29,769 nt of DNA from a virus, in IMG/VR virus record IMGVR_UViG_3300033064_000737, positions 1-29,769 of that record. One strand, given 5' to 3'. A model generated the notes under the pieces. It was not told the DNA's origin. It did not search any database and saw nothing but the letters and a program-made list of their open reading frames with translations. Shown here one piece after another: positions 20,348-27,474 of this stretch. Every line of letters starts with the position of its first letter. Position 1 is the first letter of the stretch. The translations under genes were made by a program, and so were the position numbers.

Positions 20348-20375
20348 GTAAAAACTAAAAAGGAGTAAAAAGAAA

Positions 20376-20699
20376 ATGCGGAAACTAGATTTAAGGAACT
20401 ATCAGTACACTGAGAAAGTCCAGAATCCCATGAAGGGGATAGAAGAGATTACACTACCTTATATGGTAAAGGATTCTATCCTCAACGTGATGTTCCTCCC
20501 ATCTTTAGGACTGCAAGGTGCTGCATTGGTAAAGCAGAACGTGCTAGCCATGAAGATTGAGCAGTGCGAATACGAAGTTATATTAGAGGAAGAGGAATAC
20601 CAAAGGGTTAAGGCTGCTGCTGAAAAGTATGTAGCTCAAAGCCGTGCCGATGTGGAACTGATAGACCGCATCCTAAACAAGACAATGGAAATAGAATAA
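20376..20699 (+). CDS. hypothetical head-module protein (107 aa)
   Basis: Between decoration and capsid genes, with AAAAAGGAGTAA before the ATG. The protein has a beta first half (LPYMVKDSILNVMFLPSLGL) and a helical second half (EEEYQRVKAAAEKYVAQSRA). The layout suggests a small assembly factor or a minor capsid component. Not recognised by sequence. Confidence 0.65.
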   Translation: MRKLDLRNYQYTEKVQNPMKGIEEITLPYMVKDSILNVMFLPSLGLQGAALVKQNVLAMKIEQCEYEVILEEEEYQRVKAAAEKYVAQSRADVELIDRILNKTMEIE

Positions 20700-20717
20700 A
20701 CGTAAGGAGGTTCCAAA

Positions 20718-21857
20718 ATGGAACTTATGAAGTTAATGGAGGACTGGAAGGGCTATGCGTCCCTAAAAGAAATGGGATTACAGCATACCGATGCAGATAT
20801 TACCGCTTTCAACAACCTGCTCGGTAATGCCCGTAAACTTCCAGCTCATACACACGAATGGCAACTCCGGGAAGCAATGACTACCTCAGACTTTCCCCTA
20901 TTGTTCGCCGATGTGACGGATAGGCAAATGCTGGCGGCTTACCAAGCCATTGACCCGGAATGGAAAAAGTACATGCGGGTAAAGACCGTCAATAGACTCT
21001 ACCCATGGGTTGGCGGAAAGAGATTCGCTATTTCTAATTCTGGCATGGTACTCGGCGAAGTAGTGGAAAAGGGCGAATACTTAACTGTTAAGAAAACGGA
21101 AGCCCAGTACGACCTTTATGCTCGGAAATATGGTAATCAACTGGACATTTCATGGGAGGCAATGATAGCCGACAAGCTCGGTGCGTTAAAGGATTCTCCC
21201 AACGAATTTGCCTGGTTGGCTGCTAATACGGAGCATTACCACGCTGTAAATGCCTATGCGAACAATGTAGGCACTCATGGTGCAGGCGATTTATACGAGT
21301 TGCTTCTTAATGCCAACACGCTACCTCTTACAATAGCGAATCTTGAAGCTACGGTAGCGGCTATGCAGGCTTTCAGGCATCCCAGCGGGCAGCCTATGCG
21401 CAACCGGCCTAAATTCCTGGTTATCTCGGATGGCGGGCTGGAGTTTACCGCTAGGCAAATACTGACTTCAACTCACAAGGAGCATGTCTATAGAGGCACC
21501 ACAGATGCAGGTCCAACAGCTTACCCAACTAGCAATGTGATAGCTCAGTACGGGCTTCAACTTATTATAGACCCGTGGCTGTCTATCGCGGGGACTGCTG
21601 GTTTCACTCAAAATACCTGGTATCTATTTGCAGACCCAAACAACATCGCAGCGGTTGAATGCGATTACCTAGAGGGTCATGAGAGACCTGAAATCTGCAT
21701 GAAAGCCAGCGACAAGGTAACTATCGGCGGCGGGGCACTCGGCCCGATGACCGGCGATTTCGCCACTGACAACATATTCTACAGGGTGCGACAGTGCTTC
21801 GGTGCGAACAAGCTGGACTGGAGAGCGACCTACATCAATACTGTAGCTGACGCTTAA
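20718..21857 (+). CDS. major capsid protein
   Basis: A 379-residue protein, typical length for an HK97-fold capsid subunit. The N-terminal arm (residues 1-60) leads to SDFPLLFADVTDRQMLAAYQ and YPWVGGKRFAISNSGMVLGE. Then DLYARKYGNQLDISWEAMIA marks the E-loop/P-domain region of gpT-like and related capsids. The end (DNIFYRVRQCFGANKLDWRA) is the usual closing segment. AAGGAGGTTCC precedes the ATG and a strong hairpin follows the gene. Confidence 0.9.
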   Translation: MELMKLMEDWKGYASLKEMGLQHTDADITAFNNLLGNARKLPAHTHEWQLREAMTTSDFPLLFADVTDRQMLAAYQAIDPEWKKYMRVKTVNRLYPWVGGKRFAISNSGMVLGEVVEKGEYLTVKKTEAQYDLYARKYGNQLDISWEAMIADKLGALKDSPNEFAWLAANTEHYHAVNAYANNVGTHGAGDLYELLLNANTLPLTIANLEATVAAMQAFRHPSGQPMRNRPKFLVISDGGLEFTARQILTSTHKEHVYRGTTDAGPTAYPTSNVIAQYGLQLIIDPWLSIAGTAGFTQNTWYLFADPNNIAAVECDYLEGHERPEICMKASDKVTIGGGALGPMTGDFATDNIFYRVRQCFGANKLDWRATYINTVADA

Positions 21858-21881
21858 AGGAGTAAAAAATATCAAAATCTG

Positions 21882-21928
21882 CTAGTCGGGGCGAGGGGTT
21901 CGAACTCCTTTCCTCTCGCCCTGGCTGG
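21882..21928 (+). terminator. 17-bp hairpin after the capsid gene
   Basis: 21882-21898 pairs with 21912-21928 over 17 positions, including G-T wobbles, with a 13-base loop. It is followed by ACGTTTTAAGG, only a short T run. It could partially terminate, protect the capsid message or set expression levels. The loop region contains AGGGGTTCGAACTCCTT, which resembles a tRNA T-arm. Confidence 0.6.
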
Positions 21929-21947
21929 ACGTTTTAAGGAGGGGAAT

Positions 21948-22250
21948 ATGTCTAATCCAGTGATTGATTTTCCGTGGGAGAAACTCAATGTTACAGCCGA
22001 TGCGATAGTCCGTACCGGGCCTTGTGTGCTACATTCTATAACCTTCAATGGTATGACCGTTGTGGGTAATGTTGATATTTATGACGGAATTGACGCAACC
22101 GGCACACTCATAGGGACACTTATCCTTAGAAGTGCTGTTCAAGTATCGTGTCAACCATTTACCCTAATTCTAGATTGCGAGATGGATACTGGAATCTTTT
22201 TTGATTACGATGCTACATTCGTTGGTAATTTTACGGTGACTTTTAAGTAG
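21948..22250 (+). CDS. small beta-rich structural protein (100 aa)
   Basis: A 100-residue, almost wholly beta protein (IVRTGPCVLHSITFNGMTVV, GNVDIYDGIDATGTLIGTLI, DYDATFVGNFTVTFK). Placed right after the capsid gene, it is a candidate head decoration or minor structural protein. AAGGAGGGGAAT precedes the ATG. The fold call is by pattern; no family is named. Confidence 0.7.
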   Translation: MSNPVIDFPWEKLNVTADAIVRTGPCVLHSITFNGMTVVGNVDIYDGIDATGTLIGTLILRSAVQVSCQPFTLILDCEMDTGIFFDYDATFVGNFTVTFK

Positions 22251-22260
22251 GAGGAAATAG

Positions 22261-22560
22261 ATGCCTGACCCAAGAATATATCCAGTAAATAATGTCAATG
22301 ATGGTAGTGTTACTGTTGGAGCTGCGAGCACGCTTGTATTGGCTGCTAATCCCATGAGGGTTACTCTAGAACTTGTAAATGACAGCGATACTGCTATTTA
22401 TCTTGCTCTAGGAAACGCTGCCGTTATGAATAAAGGAATCCCACTTATTGTAAAAGGGAGTTCTTATGGTATGAATAGCCTGAATCTATTTTTAGGAGCG
22501 ATTTATGCTATTGGCGCTGGGCAGCAAAATCTATGCTATAGTGAAGGGGAGCGGAGATGA
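22261..22560 (+). CDS. small beta-rich structural protein (99 aa)
   Basis: Another beta protein (GSVTVGAASTLVLAANPMRV, TLELVNDSDTAIYLALGNAA, GAIYAIGAGQQNLCYSEGER). The phrase 'T-L-V-L-A-A-N-P-x-R-V-x-L-E-L-x-N-D-S-D-x-x-I-Y-L' marks a jelly-roll-like virion protein family common in environmental phages. Stop overlaps the next start. Likely decorates the capsid or tail. Confidence 0.7.
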   Translation: MPDPRIYPVNNVNDGSVTVGAASTLVLAANPMRVTLELVNDSDTAIYLALGNAAVMNKGIPLIVKGSSYGMNSLNLFLGAIYAIGAGQQNLCYSEGERR

Positions 22561-23075
22561 GTCATGTAAATAATCCTACTGATATCTCTGTCATAGAGAC
22601 GAACATCGGCAACAATGATGACGACCATAATGGATTGACATTGCTTGGTCGGCATCAGCAACAGATAGAACATATCCACTCAACACAGAAGGTCTATCCT
22701 ACTCAAGCCGAGGAAGTAGGTGGCAATGAAGGGGATGGTATATCCCTAACAACTGCTGCTGGTAACTGGGCATTGGGAACGATAGTTGAAATAGTGCCAG
22801 CTAATAAGATAACCAAAGAGTTTGATATACATGAGCTTCTTGTAGAAGATGTGAACACACAGGACAAGACATATGAATTAATCTTATATTACGGTGCCGA
22901 TGACATCGAATGTAGCAGATGGAGATTTGCATCCACTTCAAACAAAGGGGGTATTCCTGCCCAATTTGGGATGACTGTCCTTATACCAGCCAATAGCAGG
23001 ATTAGAGGACAGTTAGCGATAGAAGATGGTGGAAGCAAAACAGCGAAAGTATCTCTCAGATATCATGAGTATTAA
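22557..23075 (+). CDS. virion structural protein (172 aa)
   Basis: A Gln/His/Asp-rich N-terminus (NNPTDISVIETNIGNNDDDH, LLGRHQQQIEHIHS) precedes a beta domain (VYPTQAEEVGGNEGDGISLT, then FDIHELLVEDVNTQDKTYEL and VSLRYHEY). It looks like a capsid-associated attachment or decoration protein with an N-terminal anchor. Coupled by ATGA to the gene before it. Function inferred from position. Confidence 0.65.
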   Translation: MSHVNNPTDISVIETNIGNNDDDHNGLTLLGRHQQQIEHIHSTQKVYPTQAEEVGGNEGDGISLTTAAGNWALGTIVEIVPANKITKEFDIHELLVEDVNTQDKTYELILYYGADDIECSRWRFASTSNKGGIPAQFGMTVLIPANSRIRGQLAIEDGGSKTAKVSLRYHEY

Positions 23076-23085
23076 GGAGTAAATT

Positions 23086-23415
23086 ATGACACCTATTCAA
23101 CAAGTAAGACTTCTCATTGCAGATACTTTATCGGTTCAATTCTCTGACCCCCAGATACAGGCGTTTCTTGATATGGCTAGTGGCTCAGTACTTACAGCCG
23201 CCGGCTATGCCTTAGAAGCGTGGGCAGCTTCAATTACTGGAGGTCTTACATCCGAAAGGATAGGGGATTACGCATACACTGCGAAGGATGCTGAAAACAA
23301 GCTAAAATTAGCCTTAGAATATAAGAAGCAAGATGCCGAAAAACCTTATCTAACATGGGCTGAGATGGACTTGTCAGGGGTAGAAGACACCACTATTGAC
23401 GAGGATATAGAATGA
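23086..23415 (+). CDS. head-tail adaptor protein
   Basis: A 109-residue helical protein: MTPIQQVRLLIADTLSVQFS, DPQIQAFLDMASGSVLTAAG, then a helix bundle and an acidic end. 'R-x-L-I-x-D ... D-x-x-I-x-x-F-L' is the signature of the gp6/gp15-type connector bound below the portal. Starts the usual adaptor, stopper, gp10-like and terminator series. Coupled by ATGA to the next gene. Confidence 0.8.
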   Translation: MTPIQQVRLLIADTLSVQFSDPQIQAFLDMASGSVLTAAGYALEAWAASITGGLTSERIGDYAYTAKDAENKLKLALEYKKQDAEKPYLTWAEMDLSGVEDTTIDEDIE

Positions 23416-23774
23416 GCTATGCTACTTTACTGATACATTTAGCAGATATTAAGCGGTTTACCCTTGATGGTGGCACAGATGCTTACGGCAACCTTACTGG
23501 AGCTTGGGGAAATATCTATGCCGATGAGCCGTGCCGATTAGTTAGCACTACAGGACGTGAAATTAGGGTAGGTGCTGAGGTAGTAATATCGGATTGGAAA
23601 CTTTTTGTAGATAACTCTGTTTATGTAACTGAGCAGGATAGACTAGACAATATCCGATTAGCTTCTACGGGGGTTGTGATAGATATTTCTACTTATGAAT
23701 TCCTGCTTGTGCAACCAAGGTCTGATAGTTTGAATAGGCATCACAGTGAATTAGCACTCCAGAAGGTAGCTTAA
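23412..23774 (+). CDS. head closure (stopper) protein
   Basis: A 120-residue beta-barrel-like protein (MSYATLLIHLADIKRFTLDG, DAYGNLTGAWGNIYADEPCR, REIRVGAEVVISDWKLFVDN). This is the SPP1 gp16-like head-completion pattern, a barrel with an 'R-L ... G-x-E-x' segment. It would close the portal channel and accept the tail. Order and length fit. Its stop shares a base with the next ATG. Confidence 0.8.
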   Translation: MSYATLLIHLADIKRFTLDGGTDAYGNLTGAWGNIYADEPCRLVSTTGREIRVGAEVVISDWKLFVDNSVYVTEQDRLDNIRLASTGVVIDISTYEFLLVQPRSDSLNRHHSELALQKVA

Positions 23775-24175
23775 TGAAACTAGATGTTAAATTTGTAACC
23801 AATCTTAAAATCAAAGAGGCTGTCAAGGAAGTTGATAAGGCTACTAAACAGGGACTCAAGAATGTGGTTGTAGATATAGCCAATGATGTCATACATGAAA
23901 GCCCTATAATAACAGGGCACAATAGGCGTTCAATAGCTTATAAGATAGGTTCAAAAGTAAAAGCACTTGGCAAACCTAAAGGTGGTGAAAAGCCTTTTAC
24001 GGATTTTGACCCTGGGGAACTTAGGGAAAATGAAGGTGCGATTTATAGCACATCAGGATATGGCGGATTTCTAGAAACTGGAACAGTCAAGATGGCGGCA
24101 CAGCCCTACTTCAAGCCTGCCTTAGATAGAAACATAAAGAACTTACCAAAGGATATTAAGGCTGAATTACAATGA
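23774..24175 (+). CDS. HK97 gp10-like tail-completion protein
   Basis: A 133-residue protein. It contains LKNVVVDIANDVIHESPIIT and GHNRRSIAYKIG, then a loop, ending with YGGFLETGTVKMAAQPYFKP. These three phrases (helix followed by 'P-x-x-T-G', the strand, and 'Y-x-x-F-x-E-x-G-T-x-x-M-x-A-x-P-Y') are the hallmark of the HK97 gp10 family, which sits at the head-tail joint. Strong match by motif order and position. Confidence 0.9.
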   Translation: MKLDVKFVTNLKIKEAVKEVDKATKQGLKNVVVDIANDVIHESPIITGHNRRSIAYKIGSKVKALGKPKGGEKPFTDFDPGELRENEGAIYSTSGYGGFLETGTVKMAAQPYFKPALDRNIKNLPKDIKAELQ

Positions 24176-24594
24176 TAGAAGACACGAATAGCATAATCAG
24201 GGCTTATCTGGTAACTCAACCGACCTTGACTAATTTGATAGGCGGGGCTACTCCCAGGTTATATTGCCCCAGACTACCTGAGAATGCGACATTACCCGCG
24301 ATTAGTTTCTTTACCAGAGGCGGTACGGCTAACCCACATATAAAGCCGATTCCTTCCCCTAGTGTTCAATTCGATTGCTGGGCTGATAACCTTATAGATG
24401 CCAGAGAGGTCTACCGAGCACTATATGATGTATTCCAGGGACTCCAAGACCAAGATGTAGTAGTCGGTGTCACGACTTATAGAATATTGAGTGCTATTGA
24501 GGAAGTGCAGGGACAGGACTTGGTTGACGAATTGGTGCCAAACTATTTTAGAACCCTTACTTTTTTCTCGGTTATGATTCGTGCCGATGTTTGA
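24172..24594 (+). CDS. tail terminator protein
   Basis: A 140-residue protein ([20 protein letters not shown], then [20 protein letters not shown] and [17 protein letters not shown]). It matches the DUF3168/gpU-like tail terminator plan and position between the gp10-like gene and the tube gene. Its last 14 codons have a diverged second copy at 25416-25457, beyond the HNH gene. The stop codon lies inside the -35 box of the next promoter. The whole gene may have been exchanged together with the HNH cassette. Confidence 0.85.
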   Translation: MIEDTNSIIRAYLVTQPTLTNLIGGATPRLYCPRLPENATLPAISFFTRGGTANPHIKPIPSPSVQFDCWADNLIDAREVYRALYDVFQGLQDQDVVVGVTTYRILSAIEEVQGQDLVDELVPNYFRTLTFFSVMIRADV

Positions 24595-24620
24595 CAAAAT
24601 GGTGTCAATGGTGCTATACT
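24591..24620 (+). promoter_or_regulatory. promoter of the HNH cassette
   Basis: TTGACA (24591-24596), an 18-base spacer and TATACT (24615-24620). The predicted start is at 24627, the A of the HNH gene's first ATG. It overlaps the stop codon of the tail terminator gene. A private early-type promoter within the late operon. Confidence 0.8.
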
Positions 24621-24626
24621 TATAGC

Positions 24627-25355
24627 ATGATGAATATACAATTTGGAGAAACTAAAAGGGGAAACGAAATTGGTAGAAAAGGCACCAATTATTGGATGTG
24701 GTGTGCTTGTCCTAAATGTGGTAAACAGCGTTGGGTTTATCTAAGGCATGGAGAGCCAGTTTCGAAACACTGTGTTCAATGCCGTGAGTATGTGCTAACC
24801 CCAGCAAGGGCTAGAGTCCATGAATCACGGAGAGGAATACCAAGAAAGCCAGGTATTATCAAGAAAGGCAAGGAAGCTCATTCTTATAAGAATGGTAGAT
24901 TTAGAACAGTCAAAGGGTATATTAGTGTTTTACTAACAGGCGAAGATGAATTCTATTTGCCGATGAGTACTCATGCACATAGGGTATTAGAGCATCGGCT
25001 TGTTATGGCAAAGCATCTAGGGCGATGCTTGAGTCCCTGGGAATTAGTTCACCACAAAAATGGAATTAAAGACGATAACCGAATTGAGAATCTTGGCTTA
25101 ACTACTATCGGGAGCCACAGTATTGAGCACAATAAAGGCTATCAGGATGGCTACCAAAAAGGGCTTGTCGATGGTAGGTCAAAGCTAATTATATCGCTGA
25201 TATATCTCTGGACAAGAGATGCTGAGTTGTCAATCGATAAAGAAACAGAAAACTACATAATTGACCATCTTCAAAAAATTAGAATGCATGGCAAAGTTGT
25301 ATTCAGTGACAAATCACGTCTTGACATGGCGACAAGAATACTTATAAAAACCTAA
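24627..25355 (+). CDS. HNH homing-type endonuclease
   Basis: A 242-residue protein. A zinc ribbon (CACPKCG at 26-32, CVQC at 49-52) precedes the HNH core: [20 protein letters not shown], then [14 protein letters not shown], with H142-H143, N151 and N155 in the conserved places. A C-terminal region ([14 protein letters not shown]) follows. It would nick or cut DNA and spread by homing. No Shine-Dalgarno lies before the two tandem ATGs, but the promoter puts the transcript start on the first one, so translation may be leaderless. A terminator follows, which makes this an independent expression unit. Confidence 0.9.
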   Translation: MMNIQFGETKRGNEIGRKGTNYWMWCACPKCGKQRWVYLRHGEPVSKHCVQCREYVLTPARARVHESRRGIPRKPGIIKKGKEAHSYKNGRFRTVKGYISVLLTGEDEFYLPMSTHAHRVLEHRLVMAKHLGRCLSPWELVHHKNGIKDDNRIENLGLTTIGSHSIEHNKGYQDGYQKGLVDGRSKLIISLIYLWTRDAELSIDKETENYIIDHLQKIRMHGKVVFSDKSRLDMATRILIKT

Positions 25356-25378
25356 TAATATTTCACAGCCAATCTCCT

Positions 25379-25405
25379 AAGGCGACCCTTTAAGGTCGTC
25401 TTTTT
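25379..25405 (+). terminator. intrinsic terminator of the HNH cassette
   Basis: AAGGCGACC (25379-25387) pairs with GGTCGTCTT (25394-25402, one wobble) around a 6-base loop. The T run ends at 25405. Similar in sequence to the terminator at 25523. Confidence 0.85.
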
Positions 25406-25415
25406 GTTATCCCAA

Positions 25416-25460
25416 AGAGTATTAACCTTTTTTGAGGTGATGATACGTGCTGACGTATAA
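25416..25460 (+). pseudogene. displaced, diverged 3' end of a tail terminator gene
   Basis: In frame it reads RVLTFFEVMIRADV and stop. The intact gene ends [14 protein letters not shown] and stop, so 12 of 14 residues are equal. About 15 of 45 bases differ, and most differences are at third codon positions. A homologous gene end without its gene, left downstream of the HNH cassette. Confidence 0.85.
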
Positions 25461-25522
25461 GACGCACTACAATCAACAACAGGGGGCTTAAAATGAAAAA
25501 GTAATACTATTCCCCATTCCGC

Positions 25523-25546
25523 AAGGCGGCTCAAGGTCGCCTTTTT
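25523..25546 (+). terminator. second intrinsic terminator
   Basis: AAGGCGGC (25523-25530) pairs with GTCGCCTT (25536-25543) with one wobble, a 5-base loop, and a T run to 25546. It probably belonged to the resident tail terminator gene before the HNH block arrived. Confidence 0.8.
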
Positions 25547-25572
25547 CTATATCAAATTTTAGGAGGTGAAAC

Positions 25573-25944
25573 ATGGCAGCATATACAGAATTGACGGTTT
25601 TAGCAGCAGACATTGACGGCGATGAGGTTATTGCCCTATTGACTGACGGTGACGGTGGAGGCACAAGCGGGTTTGAGTTTGCCAATGACGGTAGAGTTCT
25701 CCTTTATGTCTTCGATGAACTGGCATTAGGGGCAGGGGATACTATCACTTTCGAAGCAAATGCTGATAAGTATGGCAACACTCCATCCCCTCTAACCCGT
25801 ACTGTCACACTCAAAAAGATGTATTTCTATGGCCCATTTAACCCTGTTGAGTGGAATCAGACGGGGGGTATGGTTCGATTCGACCTGACGACCAAGAATG
25901 CCAAGACGAAAATGTTGGCCGTTAGATGTGCTAACCCACAATAA
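25573..25944 (+). CDS. beta-rich virion protein, paralogue 1 (123 aa)
   Basis: A 123-residue protein with TAGGAGGTGAAAC before the ATG. It shares with the next gene FANDGRVLLYVFDE, EANADKYGN, FYGPFNPVEWNQTGGMVRFD and LAVRCANP in the same order, a clear tandem paralogue pair. Beta-sandwich-like. Lying before the tail tube gene, it is likely a tail or virion decoration protein. First gene after the second terminator. Confidence 0.75.
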   Translation: MAAYTELTVLAADIDGDEVIALLTDGDGGGTSGFEFANDGRVLLYVFDELALGAGDTITFEANADKYGNTPSPLTRTVTLKKMYFYGPFNPVEWNQTGGMVRFDLTTKNAKTKMLAVRCANPQ

Positions 25945-25964
25945 ATAAATAGGAGGTAACAAGG

Positions 25965-26333
25965 ATGTCAACTCATGTAATGACAGTAAGACCAATGACG
26001 AAGGTAGGTGTGACGGATATAGCGGCGGATGCTTATATAGAGTTAGGAAATGTGGCTACTGACGTTTACTTTCCTAACGATGGTAGAACATTCCTAATTA
26101 TTGATGCCGTGACCGGGGATACCTGGACTTTTACAGCAGTTGCAGACAAGTATGGTCGAACAGAAACACGTACTTTCGTAATTGCTGCAGGCAAGTGGGG
26201 ATTTATCGGGCCGTTCCTACCGGAACTCTGGAATGATGCAGACGGAAATATCCACTTTTCGCCAACGGCAGCAGGGGGATTAGGTAATGTTGGCGACCTG
26301 CTGCTCGCCGTCAGAGTAGCAAATCCAACCTAA
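25965..26333 (+). CDS. beta-rich virion protein, paralogue 2 (122 aa)
   Basis: A 122-residue paralogue of the preceding protein: FPNDGRTFLIIDAVTGD, AVADKYGRTE, FIGPFLPELWNDADGNIHFS and LAVRVANP match it position by position. Two copies suggest either two rings or surface sites, or divergence after duplication. Strong AGGAGGTAAC ribosome binding site. Decoration or tube-associated role inferred from position. Confidence 0.75.
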   Translation: MSTHVMTVRPMTKVGVTDIAADAYIELGNVATDVYFPNDGRTFLIIDAVTGDTWTFTAVADKYGRTETRTFVIAAGKWGFIGPFLPELWNDADGNIHFSPTAAGGLGNVGDLLLAVRVANPT

Positions 26334-26357
26334 GAAATAATCTGAGGAGGTAGAAAA

Positions 26358-26846
26358 ATGGCAAATACAGCAGCAAATGTTTTAGTAGGGGTAGCTAAAA
26401 TAGAAATCAAATATCCCATAGGTGGCTCTTATGTAGAGGCTGGCTATACCGAGGATGGCGTTTCTATCGAGCACGTGACAGATGAAGCCGATATTGAAGT
26501 CGAGGAGGAAACCTATCCGCTTGCTAGTGTGATAATCAAAGAGGCGACTACTGTAACCTTGAATATGGCAGAGGCATCGCTTTATAACATTGATAAGGCA
26601 ATCCCCGGCAGCGTGCTTGCTGGAAGCGTTATCACTATCGGTAGTGGTGTGAATAAGGAAATGTCAATCAAGGTTACTGGTAAGAATCCAGCTGGATTTA
26701 ATCGTACTTACGAATTCCCTCTTTGTGTAGCCAGTGGAACTGTGATGTTGGCTCACCGTAAAGGGGAGAAGACGATAGTTGCTGCCAGCTTCAAGGTGCT
26801 TAAACCAGGTGGCGACCCATTCACGGTAACTGATTCAACATCCTAA
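26358..26846 (+). CDS. major tail (tube) protein
   Basis: A 162-residue protein (VLVGVAKIEIKYPIGGSYVE, AGYTEDGVSIEHVTDEADIE, VIIKEATTVTLNMAEASLYN, ending GTVMLAHRKGEKTIVAASFK). The 'G-x-T-x-x-G-V ... E-x-x ... T-V-x-L-N-M-A-E' pattern and position directly before the tail chaperones identify the tube subunit, which stacks in hexameric rings around the tape measure. GGAGGT precedes the ATG. Confidence 0.85.
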   Translation: MANTAANVLVGVAKIEIKYPIGGSYVEAGYTEDGVSIEHVTDEADIEVEEETYPLASVIIKEATTVTLNMAEASLYNIDKAIPGSVLAGSVITIGSGVNKEMSIKVTGKNPAGFNRTYEFPLCVASGTVMLAHRKGEKTIVAASFKVLKPGGDPFTVTDSTS

Positions 26847-26869
26847 GTAAAATAAAAAAGGAGTAAGAA

Positions 26870-27259
26870 ATGGCTGAGAGAACGGAAGAGGATAAAATCC
26901 TCCAAACTGGTGTGACGGTGATACTAGGGGGTAAGGATTATGAAATCCGCCCCCTGGTTATCAAAGAATCGAGGGAATGGCGGAAGAAGGTTATCGCACT
27001 AATGGCTCCTTTGCCTCAATATGTCAAGGTTGACACGGATTCCCCAGAGGAATTTGAGAAAGTATTGTCTAAATTATTGGTGGCTATGCCCGATGAGGTA
27101 TTAGCTCTCTTCTTTGACTATGCCAAAGATTTGAATAGGGAAGAGATTGAAGGTATAGCTACTGATGCCGAAATAGCAAAGGCTTTTGAAGAGGTGACAA
27201 AAATAGCCTTCCCTTTAGCAGAGAGCCTGCCGAAAGTACTGACGAGACTTTGTCAATAG
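26870..27259 (+). CDS. tail assembly chaperone, short form (G-like)
   Basis: A 129-residue helical protein (VTVILGGKDYEIRPLVIKES, then PEEFEKVLSKLLVAMPDEVL and FEEVTKIAFPLAESLPKVLT). Place and fold match the lambda gpG-type chaperone that holds the tape measure during tail assembly. Near its end the message has CCCTTTA in the zero frame, so part of translation should shift -1 and make a longer product. AAAGGAGTAAG precedes the ATG. Confidence 0.85.
   Translation: MAERTEEDKILQTGVTVILGGKDYEIRPLVIKESREWRKKVIALMAPLPQYVKVDTDSPEEFEKVLSKLLVAMPDEVLALFFDYAKDLNREEIEGIATDAEIAKAFEEVTKIAFPLAESLPKVLTRLCQ
27211..27217 (+). other. -1 ribosomal frameshift site CCCTTTA
   Basis: Read as C CCT TTA in the zero frame, codons 115-116 of the chaperone, this is a perfect X XXY YYZ slippery heptamer. 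AGAGGTG, a Shine-Dalgarno-like stimulator, ends 14 bases before it. The shifted frame is open from 27190 to the stop at 27474. Confidence 0.8.
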
Positions 27260-27474
27260 GAGGGGCTTTTGAGTTTCTCCTAGCAGAGTGGCATATAACC
27301 CCAGACTATATCGTAAATAATTGGACTGATGAATTATTGAACTTGATGATTGAGAAGCTAACAGAGCGGAAAGGTAAGGAATCTAAGGCAATGAAATCAA
27401 CATCGAGTGATTCGGGAAAAGTATCCGATGATGAATTATTGGCAAAAATGGGTATTAAGGTGGTGAAAAAGTAA
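27217..27474 (+). CDS. tail assembly chaperone, frameshift extension (T-like)
   Basis: No start codon with a ribosome binding site serves this frame: the only upstream candidate is a bare TTG at 27250. Shifting at CCCTTTA gives a product of about 201 residues, 116 from the G-like gene plus 85 new ones. The new part includes FEFLLAEWHITPDYIVNNWT, NLMIEKLTERKGKES and an acidic/lysine end. This is the standard G-GT arrangement of long-tailed phages. The stop overlaps the tape measure ATG. Confidence 0.8.
   Translation, partial: SREPAESTDETLSIGGAFEFLLAEWHITPDYIVNNWTDELLNLMIEKLTERKGKESKAMKSTSSDSGKVSDDELLAKMGIKVVKK

Noticed and set aside
21882-21928. tRNA gene
   Set aside because: The T-arm geometry is present but no acceptor, D-arm or anticodon arm can be built upstream; the long hairpin explains the sequence.
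25432-25461. Promoter TTGAGG-N18-TATAAG
   Set aside because: Both boxes are weak and fall in the displaced gene end, whose sequence is already explained by coding homology.
25493-25504. Three-codon frame after a G-rich stretch (Met-Lys-Lys)
   Set aside because: Too short to be a gene; probably a remnant of the region around the second terminator.
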